Of a DNA stretch of 64,000 nt, positions 1 through 12,000 are shown one piece after another. Both the position numbers and the translations under genes were made by a program. The notes beneath the pieces are model-generated. The model was not told the origin of the DNA. It did not search any database and saw nothing but the letters and a program-made list of their open reading frames with translations. Each line of letters opens with the position of its first letter. The first letter of the stretch is position 1. Source of the DNA: Luscinia megarhynchos (lineage: Eukaryota > Chordata > Aves > Passeriformes > Turdidae); the NCBI GenBank assembly GCA_034336665.1, contig CM067568.1:42822770-42886769 (forward strand), given 5' to 3'.

Positions 1-1273
1 CCCCAGTGGTCCTGCTGATCACAGCCACTGAAATGCCCCTCTGGGGGCAGGATGCTGCTTCCCTCGGCTGCATTTACACACACAAACTCTTTCCAATGCC
101 CTGGGGTTCATAGAAAATTGTTTCGCTGACATTTGCTGCAGCTATCTGCTTTGCTGAGTCAGTTTCCCTTAAAATAAAGATTTCTTCACGTGAACATCAG
201 CAGTAAGTCCAAGTGGCCTAATATTCATTATCCTCTTTGGGGATATGCTATGTAAGTGAGCTTGCATATTTTCTCTTTCTTCTAAATTTATTTCTTGTAC
301 TTCATATTTCTCTTTTAACAGAGAGCAATGTGACAAACCCTTATTTCCTCTTTAGTTACAGGATCTCCCAAACTCTTCTTTTTATTTTTAAACTCAGTGC
401 CATATCTAGCCTCAATTACATTTTTTTACACTTTTTAAAAAAGTATAATATTAACTATTTTGAAACAGAAACAGGTAGTATGTTCCTTTAATTAAGAAAT
501 TTCTTTAATTAATATTAATTAATTAAATTTTTTGGGTAGTTTAATAATCAACTGAAAACGGACCATAACTGTAGCCACCAATTAGACAAATTTTTTTATG
601 ATTTCATGTCTTTATTATTGAAAGAAGGGCTTAATAGATGAATAAGGTGACATTAATATTCATCATTTTAGAATTAATATTACTGTCTGGGAAATGTGCA
701 TGTGCAAATTCAAAGCTGGTTGCAAGATTTCATTTAAAAACAAGTAAAAAAAAGGATGAAAATTATAATTCTAACCAAGATGAAACTAGTCGTATAGAAA
801 GTGAGTTGAATTTATATTGGAACACATGATCATTCTAATATGTAACAAAAAATTACTTTCTTTGTCTTGACTACAGTTTCAGAAAGCATTAGTTGGATTT
901 AGTCCTGCACCAAAAAAGCTTTTGGCTGGACTGCAAAATCTTCTTAGTATAAATCGAGATTTGAATGCAAACTGAAATAGCAATTTAATCCTAGAGTAGG
1001 TTTACTTACTGTAGTTAGCTACCTATTTACAGCTCACCTGTGGGAAAAACAAAATAGAATTTAAAAAAAATATTGTACCTAAAAATTTTAGCTTGTACAA
1101 TGGCTAAATTCTTTCTGTCTATAAAATTTAATTTTACCAATATCTAATACTAATGTACTTAGCAAAAAGCTTACATATAGATTATACACATATGAATAAA
1201 TCATCTTGTGTAATTAAATATATAACTAACATAATGAACTGATAAAGGCTTTCTATCAGAATGTTGAATTAAA

Positions 1274-1296
1274 GAAAAACAAAACAAAACAAAACA
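1274..1296. repeat. (AAAAC)n microsatellite
   Basis: About four and a half units of AAAAC in an AT-rich context. The run is uninterrupted and short. Confidence 0.8.
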
Positions 1297-2718
1297 TAAA
1301 CCAGACATTAAAAAAGAAAATAAAGAAAAGCTAGTGTTAGATTTTTGAGCAAAATGAACAATACTTGATGAAATATTTTTTGACCAGAATAATTACATTT
1401 GTTTTTGCCAGCAGAGCAAAATCTTCGTACATTTTTTGTTTGTTTGTCTGTTTTTGGGGGTTTTTTTAACCCTTTATCTATATATGCTCCAAAACTTTCC
1501 AGAGGAGCCCAGGCTAAAGTCTTCCCAGAGTCTTTACTAGGATAGCTTATATCTCCATTACTTCTCTTCCTGTGTTCTTTATGCTTTACCCCACTATTTT
1601 CTTTGTACTTCAGATTAACTTGAAACTTGAATCTTGCTTATGTTATAACCATGACCTAAGGCTAAGTATTTTGATCATGTTTTGAGGGATTTTTTAATTA
1701 TTAAATTGGTGTACTATCAGGAGAGGTCTTAAGGCAGTAGAAACTGCAATTAATAGATTTATGGTTCTTTATCCTGCAGGAATTGCCTGTGTACTGGGAG
1801 CGTTTCAGCAGACATGTTTCAAGTGGTGCAATTCTGGGAGCTGACAAGGTTTTACATAGCTCACTTGGCAAAAGAGCAGCTTACTGCAGGGTATGAGTGT
1901 GAAATTACAGCAACGTGGTAACTGCCAGGTGCATGTTCTTATCCCACAGGAAATATGGTGGAGCTTTCCTCTTACCTGCCAGATTGTCAAACAAGGCATC
2001 AGGGCAAAACAGGCAGCGTGCACTGGAGGTAAAAATCTTCCCAATAGAAAGCAGAGCAAGAACCATAGATGAGAAGAGTCATTACAGGTACCCATGGAAC
2101 TGCTGGGTTTACAGCCAACTACAAAGAGGAATGGGAAGCATAGCCTTTAGTCACTTATTTATAAACCCCATAGTCACTGCTCAGCACGCAGCTTCTCATA
2201 TTTCATCAGTGCCTTGGCCCAGCAAGTCTCACTGATGTGCAGGAGCTCGCAGTCAAACACAGACATCTTTACTCAGGGGTACAGAGGAGTAGCAGGAAAA
2301 GCAGATGAACATTAGAAAGTGCTCATACAAGGTCCATTCCCTCCTATAGGTAATACCTTCCCACTCTGCCAGCTCCTCCACATGTAAATCACATCCATTT
2401 ACACTCCATTTCACTGACTTATACTCTAGTAAGTGAGTGTAAGTAGGTCTTAAGGTGTCTAACTGAGCATAAAGGACTCTAAATTACACATTTTATGCAT
2501 CACCTCTGAACCTAGCTCATAGGTTTAGACAAAAGCAGAGTAATAAATCGATAGTGTGGAGGAGGGAGGATGTGAAATGTGTGTCATTTTGGTTTCTCGG
2601 GGTTATCACTGTATTTCATCAACACTAATATAAAAGGTCCTGCCTTTTTACTTGAAACACTATTGAACTCAAATTGAGATATGCACCAGATTCTTTATGC
2701 AATTATTTGAGCAGGTTT

Positions 2719-2755
2719 AAAAAAAAAAAAAAAAAAGAAGAGAAGAGAAAAAAAC
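2719..2755. repeat. A18 homopolymer with GA-rich tail
   Basis: Eighteen consecutive A residues are followed by a GA-rich purine stretch. No element body ending in this tail was recognised on the 5' side, so it is treated as a simple repeat and not as a retroposon tail. Confidence 0.75.
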
Positions 2756-4159
2756 ATGAAGACACTAAATATATCAGGATTTAGCTTAGTTTTCTGTTGA
2801 TGGGGTTTTTTTGGTTTTTGGTTTTTTTCATAATCTCAGTTTTGAGCAGTCCCTAAAAATTCCAGAGAAATGCATGTTATTTTCTGTTTTGGACCATGCT
2901 CTGAAATCTCTACTGTTAAACTTCGTTCTGATTCACTGTCAATTCTACAATGGAATATGCATTTAAGTAAATTGCTAATGAGATTTGTGGCAAAGCTATG
3001 AGGCTATGAATAGCATCTCAGAGTCAGTAACAGTGGAATCTATTTATTACCAAATTACTTACTCCTGAGGTCAATTATTGCTACAAACATTTAATTAAAT
3101 GGTGATGTAAATCTGATGAGCCCACTCAATACAAGCAAAGCCTGTTCTGCACTTTGAAAAGGTGAATAACAGAACTGTCCTTCCATCATTCCAGTTAAAA
3201 TTAATTGGTCTCCTGGAAGTCTAGTTATAGAAAATATGCAAACACCCTAGTTCATCTCCCCCAGAATCTCATCTCCATTAACTTAAAAATGTTCTATTGA
3301 GAACAAGGTTTCTCAGAGCAGAATAAAAGAACAGTGTACGTTAATAATAGGAAAAATCCTGAGGGGTATATCTTGCTATGGAGGGGTTTCTTAGGATTTG
3401 TTTTTGTTGCCTTTTTCTCCCCTGAGTTAGGGGGAGGATTTCTTTGAGGTAGAATGTAGAAATAGAAAAGGAAAGAGTAAAGCTAAGAAAGCTGTTATTA
3501 TTAGTGCTCTGCTTGCACAGTTTTAAAACAGATTCTGGCACTTTCGAAAATGGGGAACGGCATTGCTCTGTGACTTCCTCCCTGATAACAACTTAATTAG
3601 ATGCCAAGTGCTAAATGCTGGATTCTATGCATTCAAAGGGGCACTTATGAAAACAAAAGAATTTGGCATCTAAATATCTTGTATTTGCTTCTGGAAATAT
3701 TTTTTTTATTATTTTAAGACTTCAAAATAATGACAATTCATAGAGTATAGCACATTTTAGTGTACATATTTCATCACAAAGATCTTTTATTTTAACTTTC
3801 AGAAATTATAATTATACACCAAGCTTACCCTGCTAGTACTACACTGCACAGCTATGAAAATCAAAAGACTCTCTTTAATGCATTTGCTGAACCAGAGATT
3901 TTCTTGAAATCCCTTTGTTGAAAGAATGCCCAGCATGATGAATGACACAATCTTTTGGTCTTCGTTCAGACAACATTTTCAGTGAAATAAAAGACATTTT
4001 CTAGTGTAGAGCCCATCAATTCAGCTGGTCAGATTTAAGAACAGTTAGGAGGGGGAACTTGTGAGTGTCAGAACCAGAAAGACAGAATTAACTACTTGAA
4101 TTCTTGAAACACTAATATTGTATTACATATCTGTCTTGTTTAGTGTCTCTAATAATAAG

Positions 4160-4609
4160 CTGAAGGAGGTGATGAAGAGCCCTTTTCTAAAGTTTGGAAG
4201 CAACAACCAGGAGGGGAGGAACAGTCAATACAATTGAGGGTGGAGGGACACTGACTTGCTGAAGGAATGGGGTGGACAGGAGACTTTTCAAATTCAGCAA
4301 TGCAAAGTCCTATACACGGGAAGCAGAGGCCTTTGCAGTGTTTCAGGCTGGGATGGACTTGTTCCAGGCAGTTCTGCTGGAAAATTCCTGGAGTTTGCAG
4401 TGGCTAGCAAGCTGAGCATGAGCCATCGGTGTGTACCTGCAGCAGAAATGGCTAACTGCATTCTGAGCTGTAGGAACAAGAGGGAGAGCACATTCAAGAA
4501 GTCAAGACAATTGCTTACTCCCATTTACATGCCACTCTTTAGAATGCTAGAAAGCTACTCTGTCCAGTTTTAGCCAAGTGCATCTGGGAAAGACATTGAT
4601 AGAGAGCAT
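4160..4609 (+). mobile_element. CR1 LINE fragment, plus strand, 5' half of a split copy
   Basis: The plus-strand frame at 4256-4573 reads like the C-terminal part of CR1 ORF2, just downstream of the reverse transcriptase core. Recognisable CR1-like strings occur in order: QQCKVLYTGSR, then VASKLSMSH, then AAEMANCIL, then a Lys/Arg-rich stretch, then LESYSVQF. The nucleotide similarity appears to continue upstream to about 4160, where the match is weak, and downstream to about 4609. The copy is clearly old: many substitutions, no full-length frame, and no intact polymerase motifs. It stops abruptly where a minus-strand CR1 begins, and CR1 3'-UTR-like sequence in the same orientation resumes near 5661. 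The two halves are therefore most likely one element split by a later insertion. Family assignment is confident; the left edge is uncertain by roughly 100 bases. Confidence 0.75.
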
Positions 4610-5660
4610 CACAGAATGCCTTGGTTTACAAGAGACCCTGAACATCATCTAGCTCCAAGCACCACTGTGAGCAGGGATGCCACCCACTCTATCAGGTTGT
4701 GCAGGGCCCCACCCAATCTGGCCTTGAACACTGCCAGGTATGGGACATGTACAGCTTCTCAACACAACTTGTACCTCACCACCCTCACAGCAAAGAATTT
4801 CTTCTAAACAGCTAACTTAAATCTCTCTTTCTTTTTGTTCAAAACAATTTCCCCTTGACCTGTTACTATCCCCTCTATTTTATAAGCACCCTTTAAGTAC
4901 CTAAAGGCCACAGCACATTCTCCCCACAGACTTCTTTTCTTCCAGAGAAATCATCTACCCCAGCTGTCTCAGCCTGTGTGCATAGGGGTGATGCTCAACC
5001 CCTCTGGCCAGGCTAGTGGCTCTCCTCTGGACCCACTCCAAAAGGTCCATGTGATGGTGGGTGCAGCACTGCAGGTGGGGTCTCATGAGAGCAGAGCAGA
5101 GGAGAAGCATCAGCTCCTTCCACCTGCTAGCCACTCCTCTTCTGATGCAGCCCAGGATATGGTTGCCTTTTGGGGCTGTAAGCACACATTGCAGGTTCAT
5201 GTCCACCAGAAACCCCAAGTTCTTCTCCTCAGGCTGGTCTCTAAAACTACTTCTTCCTAGTCTGTGTTTGTGTCTGGGACTATCCCAACCTAGGTGCATC
5301 ATCCTGTGCTCAAACTTGTTGAATCTCAATATGTTCTTGTGGGATCACTTCTCAAGTTTTTTCCAGGTCCCCGTGGATGCTTTTCCATCCTTTTGTTCTG
5401 TCACCCCCACCAATCAGTTTCTTGTCATCTGCAAACTTGCTGAGGTGCTCTCAATCTCACTGTCTGTGTCCTTCACAAAGATACTACAGAGCACTGATCC
5501 CTGAAGGACAACTCATTACCAGCCTCCCAGGCAGAGAGGTGAGGCTCACCAGTTTGTAGTCCCTGGGTCTTCCTTTCTGCATTTTAAAAAAGTTACAGTG
5601 GTGGTTCTCTTTTTTCCAGTCACCATGGGCTTTACCTGACCATCTTGACTTCTCATAATT
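4610..5660 (-). mobile_element. CR1 LINE fragment, minus strand, nested, with internal deletion
   Basis: Read on the minus strand, this is a 3' portion of CR1 ending at low coordinates. The terminal sequence at 4610-4640 has the CR1 3'-end character: an ATTCTGTGAT-type end preceded by the conserved motif about loss of consciousness to 'ATGAT' sites seen in CR1 3' UTRs. The minus-strand frame at 4955-5329 encodes a CR1 ORF2 C-terminal segment, including EEKNLGFLVDMN, LGCIRRGVASR, LCSALMRPHLQCC and LLEWVQRRAT. Further 5' (plus coordinates 5400-5480) lies the segment encoding the conserved SKFADD-type region, now broken by frameshifts. At about 5525 the element jumps directly to a more 5' part of CR1 ORF2, so roughly 250-300 bases of consensus are missing. 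The 5' end is truncated at about 5660, as is usual for LINE insertions. No functional protein is encoded. Confidence 0.88.
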
Positions 5661-5755
5661 TAGGGAAAAACTTTTTCCCAGTGAAAGAAGTCAAGATTAA
5701 ATAGATTGCCAAGAGCACAATCTGCATCCCTGGAAGTTTTAAAGTACTGAGAGGA
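5661..5755 (+). mobile_element. CR1 LINE 3'-UTR-like fragment, plus strand, second half of split copy
   Basis: Directly after the 5' truncation point of the minus-strand CR1, the plus strand resumes with CR1 3'-region sequence: the AAAAACTTTTTCCCAGTGA string, then a segment resembling the conserved 'AGATTGCC...' and 'ATCCCTGGAAGTTTT' parts of the CR1 3' region. This is the same orientation as the fragment at 4160-4609. About 250-300 bases of consensus between the two halves are absent, so either the nested insertion deleted target DNA or the older copy was already rearranged. The 3' end decays without the terminal CR1 octamer repeats. Confidence 0.65.
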
Positions 5756-7679
5756 TAATGCTCATCTGACAATGAATTGAACTTATTTTCAGCAATGCAT
5801 AGTGTTAAACAGTACTGTAGTAACAGTGAGAAGAAAACTCCTGGAAAAGAAAAAATATTCTGTGTGTCAAGTTGTCTTGTTGAGGATTTTTCTTCTGAAT
5901 GAATATATCTCTCTGTAGCACTTGTGCAATATACTCCTAAAGTTGATACACATCATTCTGAATAAAAATCTTCTTTTTCATACTTATTTTCCACCAAGGA
6001 AAATAAACTACTTCAGTCACAGCACATTTTGGAATGACCATGTCAAAGGCATTTATGCCAGTCAATTTATACATATTGGCCATGCACTTCTTAATGTCTG
6101 TCCATCAGAAACATACTTCACAAATACTTGTGATCTCTGGTTTCAAGAGATCTGGCTCAGTGAATTCACATTAAATATACCTCTTTCTCTCTGGTTTGTT
6201 GCATTTTAAGTGTGAGTTACTTAAAATTTTGTTTATCTTTAGATAAGTAAGCAAATTAAATTAAAGCCTTACTTATGATTCTTTGGCCTGTTTCCTTTCC
6301 ACTGGAATTAAAGGGGACACTATTAAAGAAGTTAGGTAGTAATTGCTGAAAAATCCTATCTAGCAGAATGAGTCTCATGCATAAATACACACAAGAAACT
6401 CATTTAAATGCCCTTAATTTTAATTATCCCATTTACCCTTTAATACTATGAAAGTATTATTGGAATGCTTTAAGAAATACATTTTATTCACCCACTTGGC
6501 TCTGGAACCATTATTCCACAATGTGTAAATATATATCCAGTCACATAATTATATTCTTCTATCATTAAATATTTAACAGTTTTTTGAATTCTCTTTACTT
6601 TTCAGATACAAGTCCAGCATACATATGAAAAGCAATGAAAAAAACCTGGATATTGCTACATACGTCCAGAAATGTGAACAAACTCCCAGTAGGCACACAA
6701 TTAACCACTGGATACTCCAAGATCACTACAGCAACTTGCTCATAATTCAACTTTTCTCTTAGCAGTACCAAAACTCATCTGCATGTTTTTATGAGATCTA
6801 AAATCTAACACAGATGCTATTTATGTAAACCCTTTACTGAGATGTGGAGGATGCAGAAAATCCACCATCTACTTTGCAATAGGTATAACCAAAACCAAGG
6901 ATTACATCAGTGAGACCAACTGCTTTCCTTAGGAGAAATCCAGGATGGAAGGGCGAAGGACCATTCCTGAGAAAACATCAAACCTTTTGCAGTATCATTT
7001 GTAGGGTTTTTTTAACTCTCAAGAGATGTTATCATCAATTGCTCTGAAAATAACTACTGCTCTTGAGTTGGAAGCAAAAGCAAGCAGGGAAGTCGGACTG
7101 ATATCACTTTTATGTTTTGAGAATTCAGACCTTGTAAAAACAGATATTTTTGAGGTTTCAACACAGCAAGGCACCTACTGCCAGGCACGATGACTTGTGA
7201 TTTGTATGGATTCTTTTGAAAACACTGGAGTCTGTGAGGATTTGCCTTCAGATAATTATATTCTTCTGTGAAGAGAGAAGAGGAAGAATTTCTGTCCTTA
7301 TAATACCAAAACACTCCTTCCCAACCCAGCACTCAGTGATTAGCTGAACAAGACAACCAGAGTATATGCTCTGGGATTTACACTGGCTTAAAAAAGGAAT
7401 TGCTCTTTCATTATTGCCCAGCTAGACTTTGGATTTGTAAAAGGCTGACACACAATTTGACAATTTCCACTGACCTGAGTAAGAAACAGCCCTGTGGTGG
7501 CGGAATCCCTTCACAGAGCACTACCACCAAGTAAGCAATCAAAAAGAGCATGCTCACACGCTCATCTGGAGTAGAACACATGCCAGGAAGTGATGTTTGG
7601 TCTTCTTCACACCTCCAAAATCATCTCCCAGATGTACAGTCTGTGCAGGGTTGGAAGGAACAGTCAGATCTTTTATTAG
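5756..7679. other. AT-rich non-coding tract, no gene seen
   Basis: No convincing exon, RNA gene or classified repeat was recognised. A minus-strand open frame at 7054-7332 (92 codons) lies just 3' of the possible retroviral remains on the same strand, but it shows no diagnostic motif. It is not called as coding. Confidence 0.5.
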
Positions 7680-7724
7680 TGTGCCAGTTTCGCTTTAGTT
7701 GGCAGCTGGGGTTAAACCATGACA
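7680..7724 (-). mobile_element. Possible LTR 5' end (avian endogenous retrovirus), fragment
   Basis: On the minus strand, the sequence starting at 7724 begins TGTCATGGTTTAACCCCAGC and continues with a GGCA/CCAACTAA-like stretch. This closely resembles the start of an LTR type that is abundant in bird genomes, as far as I can recall. It lies 3' of the integrase-like region at 8496-9083 in the same orientation, which is the order expected for pol followed by a 3' LTR. Against the call, no purine-rich tract precedes the TG, no matching second LTR was found in the window, and the recognisable part is only about 45 bases. A database comparison would settle it. Confidence 0.4.
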
Positions 7725-8495
7725 ATTAGAAAGCTGCAGATTTGTTTAATCCAAACACACTAGAATTATATGGAGAGACAAGTTGTATAAATGTTGAATT
7801 TGGCTTAAAGATTGCATCAGTACAGACAGATCCCTGGCTATGTAAATATATTTATTTGTGTATACATTGCATTTGTACGCTACGCATTGTATATATGAAG
7901 ATCTCTGCCCATGTTGGAAAGAACTAAGGAAAAATTATTTTCACAAAACACTGTGTTAGAAAAGGTAATAAAACAAAAAAACCCTAATTTGCGTTTAACA
8001 CTGAAAAGTGATTGGTTTCCCCTGGATTTTCATGGGTTTGAGAAATACATCCAAGTGAAAACATATATTAAAAAAAAAGGCAGGCTGCTAGTTAGCAACA
8101 CACTGAATCTAAATTAATAGGAAACAACATTCAGATATCTACTGCTTACAAACTTGCCTCCATCCCTACCTCACATTTTCAGTTGTCATAATTTTATTTT
8201 CCTTTCAGCCTTCTTCACACACTTCCACTGAGGGCTGCACAAATAGTGTAAATTATAGAGTTCCCTACATCTTTTTCTTTAGGGAGCTCTTTTGCTAAAT
8301 ATCTTTCAAATCATGTATGGTGCTATGAGCCATCTTGTCACTCTTTCACTCTGGATAGAGGAACTGATGAAAACTGATAAGTTATAGAAAATACAACATA
8401 AGACAGATAATTATTTGGATGAAAGAAGTGGGAGGTGATTAATTTTAGAGGGCCATCATAACCTAAAACATGGCCAAAATACTGCCACTGCATTT

Positions 8496-9083
8496 TCAAA
8501 ATGTAAAACAAGTCACAACTTTTTTTTTCCAAAATGCTTTTGTGCTCTGGCAGATGACCAGAAGGTATCTACTGAGTTTCAAAGACAGCAGAAACCTATT
8601 GTTTACCAAAATATATGGAAGGACTTGGGATATGTAGCCTAAAACACTGCTGGACCCAGTTAAAAATTGTTTCACCTCTATTTGACTCATGAAGAAGAGT
8701 TTCAGTGGCAATACATACGAGCAGTAGATACTCTTCTTGATCAGGAATTGTGCCACAAGGTCCCAAATACAGCCAGTCACCCTCTGGCTCCATAGCCCTT
8801 TAACTTGCAGCCCTCTCAGGCATGTTACTGCCATGAACTTCCCTGGCATTTGTGTGGCAGGAGTAGGAAAGCCAGAAACCACTGAATTTGAGCAGCTGCT
8901 GTTAGGTGGAGAGGCTGAGCAATAACCAGTTGAGCAGACAGTAGCTCTAAATGATGCTATCAGATATTCAAGTGAAGAGTTTTTGCTTTCATCTGCCATT
9001 ACTAAGCAGACCAAAGAATGAGCACTGCAGTCTTCCCTGGAATACCATGTGCTGTTTTCAGATACAAAAAAACCCCAAAACAT
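8496..9083 (-). pseudogene. Degenerate retroviral integrase-like region (ERVL-type), broken
   Basis: A 195-codon open frame on the minus strand is unusually long for this AT-rich sequence. Within it is a stretch with RGLQVKGLWSQ followed, in a second overlapping frame (8596-8793), by WLYLGP, then EEYLLLVCIAT, ETLLHES and a further hydrophobic segment. The spacing and character resemble the start of the integrase catalytic core of class III (ERVL-like) endogenous retroviruses: an aromatic/Gly-Pro strand, then a hydrophobic strand carrying the second catalytic acidic residue. Here that acidic residue appears to be replaced by Ala, and the core is split between two frames. The copy is therefore inactive. 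No reverse transcriptase, gag or env was recognised nearby. The similarity is weak and judged by eye, so an unrelated chance open frame remains possible. Confidence 0.38.
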
Positions 9084-12000
9084 TACTGGGAGGACATGAG
9101 GAGAAAAAATTTAGAGATATAGCTTATGGGGAGGAAAAAGCAAAAACAAGCAAAAATAAAGCATGTATATATCATTTCTACAAGATGTCTATGGACTATG
9201 GTCAATTCAATTTCCACCTCATATTGTGTTTTCCTATAGGCAAGTTGAGATGAATTTGAAAGTTGGCATCTTTTGCTGTCTCTCCTACAGGGGCAGAAAC
9301 AGCTGTATAAAATGCAAGAGTAGAGATTAATGGGGGCATTTTCCCTGACCCTTTTTCATTTTCTTTTGTAAGTTATAACAGCACAGCCACTTGTGCTTAT
9401 TACATTGCACTTTGTGATTTAGGGCTTAGAGATTCTGTGCTAAGATAAAAGGAGTTTAAGAAATGAAAGGGTAGGGGAATGAAGGAGGGAAGAGGAGTAC
9501 AAGAAGAAAAGATCAGACAACATGAGAAGAGTTATGTCCTTTCAAGCAATAAATAAGTCCAAGTTAAGAAGTAATAGTTAATCCACAGCATACTTCAGCA
9601 CAGATGAATAAAACAATCTCAATGACAGAAGTGGCAGCAGTGGTGCAGCCAATCTATTGGCAGAAAGGAGGTGAGGTAGCAAAGGGGATTAAATTGCAAT
9701 GAAGAGAAGACAATCAGTAGGCCTGACTGTGCTACAGCATTCAGCAGCACAAATTATATGGCAGGAAAAAGCAAGCTGAACAAAAGAATTAAAGAATTTT
9801 CCACAGAACACCAGAGAAGCAGAGAACATGGGAAGTCAGAGATAAAATCTCCTCTGTGGCCCTGAAGGACAGAAAAATGGAGTTCCTTCTAGCTGGTGCA
9901 CTTGGAATTTGGTTTTTCATCAGTTACTCAGGAAAAACTATAAACTTGTTCTATTCACATGGTGTTACTAGCTGTTTCTAGCTGAAGTCCAGAAGTTTTT
10001 CCAGAGCCATGTTATACTCTATGAAGATGAAGATCAGGAAATAGACTAGAAATAGAATTCCTCAATCTTTCAAACACGGGTGGCTGCCAGGAGCCTTGGA
10101 TAAGCACCCATTTCTTGATTGTTTCTTGAGAATGAATGGCAGCATTGATAACAGGTGATGTATTCTTCTGTTTTGGAAGGAAAATGAGAGAGTAGCAGCT
10201 GGGATGTGTGGGTGGGTGATACTGTAGTTGACAAGGAACCGGTAACCAACAAAAGACTGGCTAAGAGGGAAAAAGATTTTGTTACTTAAGGAAGTTGAGA
10301 TGATTCCATTTTGTTTGTGATGAGAAGGTTCATCTGTAGTAAGGTACAATAGCTGGAAATTCAAGTAGGCAAACTCAGATGTATAATTGGCACTGAAGAT
10401 TTTTAGTCATCTTGATGGATTATCTTGTTATGTTTCCAAGCTATGTGCTCCTTTTCAGTTAAAATGTACCAGCTAAATAAAAATATTCAAAAACCAAATT
10501 AAGCATACTCTAGGAATGCTTCATAGACCCCTTAGATGATTCCATTGCTAATTTAAAAATATAACACCTGTTAAAATTAGTTTTCTTAATTTCATAGTAC
10601 AGTGTATATAAAGATATAAAGTATTTCTAGTATTTATAAAATTAATTAAAATTAAAACAACATATGAACAGTTAAGAAGGCTAGTGAAGAATTTGTCCCT
10701 TTTGACCTGGCTTCTGCTCTTTTTATTAAAACTATTTAATAGTTTGCACACACTATTAGAAATTTCACTTTTGGTGAAAGTAGAAAAATTAATTACGGAG
10801 AGATATTAATGTAAATTGAGTTTTAGCAGATTTCTTCTGACCATCAGCTTAAATAAATAGAGTTCCTAGGCCTCTGAAACCTGCCTACATGGGGTAATGA
10901 TACCCCGATAATCTGCCTGACTCTCTGCTAAATGCAAAACCAACAAACACATCCACATTTGTTTTCATTTTATATAAACCACTATAGTTTCATTGATTCC
11001 ATTATACCAATGTACCTCAGTTAAGACTCTGAAAAATAAAGTGTATACTATTTTATCCTTCTACAGTAACCTTCTGTCTGATAACCTTCACCTACTCATA
11101 AGAAGGATTTCCTTGTGAAGGAAAGGAATGCTCATTTGTCCCGTTTTACAGATAAGAAACACAGTATCTGTACAGCCCAAAATTAATGTTTCCATATTTA
11201 CTTCTTTCAAAGCAACTTCTTTACCTCTGAAATTTGAGCTCCATATTTAATTTGTAAAGCACCTTTTGTAATCTAGTTTTTCCAGGCCTTTCAAAATAAG
11301 ATATAGCAAAGATGATGAGAGAGGCACTTAGAAGGAAAAGGATAAGCATAAGCAGTTGTATGATAGGAAAAAAAAGGAATATTTTAATTAAATAACAATA
11401 AAACATGATGCGTGATAAAATCAAGAAGAAATTAAAATCAACAGTAACAGTCCTTGTCCCCTTCTGGCCACCAATCTAATAATTATCAGCTGATGATTTT
11501 ACAGAAATTACTTACAGTAAGTGCTTTTGAGTTTTAGGCTATGTCAAAGATAATGTCCAGAGCATAAAAGATAGCTTAGGAAAAGGTGTATAGGCTGTTG
11601 TGGTGTATTACAGATCCTCAATACTGAGATTTATCCTGCCTTGCTGAGGCACATTAGATAAATATTAGTGTTGACTATAAGCTCTTCATAAATGCAGAAA
11701 AAAAGCACTACCAATATTTCTGGGCTGAAACTGCTAGAAGGTTACAAACACACCTGGTAATTTAAAAAAATTAAAAGCAGAAATCAGCTAGCAAGAAGTG
11801 ATGAATGGTCTGAGAGAAGCAAGTGGGGAAGAATGCAGACAAGTGCAGAAAGACATACAGAGTGTTCAAATGCTAACTGGTGACAGACAGCTCAATGCAG
11901 ATAAATGAAGAGCAATTATGACTTTGATGAGCCTTCGTGACACAAGAGCTACACTTTGTTCAAGATAAAATATGAGGAATATAAATGAAAATAGATAAAA

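Larger units (their letters stand above)
1..4159. other. AT-rich non-coding tract, no gene seen
   Basis: Stop codons are frequent in all frames and no exon with convincing protein similarity or paired splice sites was seen. The tract holds an (AAAAC)n run at 1274-1296, an A18 run at 2719-2736 followed by GA-rich sequence, and a dense cluster of TTAATTAA palindromes near 489-526. The stretch from about 1735 to 2235 is less AT-rich than its surroundings and is open in overlapping frames on both strands, but I do not recognise it. It may be an old, unclassified repeat. Confidence 0.6.

Noticed and set aside
638..829. A 63-codon frame starting with a hydrophobic, signal-peptide-like segment
   Set aside because: AT-rich DNA often gives Ile/Leu-rich N-termini. 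There is no second Cys pattern, no homology recognised and no splice context.
7054..7332. Minus-strand frame that might be the C-terminal end of a retroviral pol
   Set aside because: It lies 3' of the LTR-like end in that orientation, so it would be outside the provirus, and it lacks diagnostic motifs.
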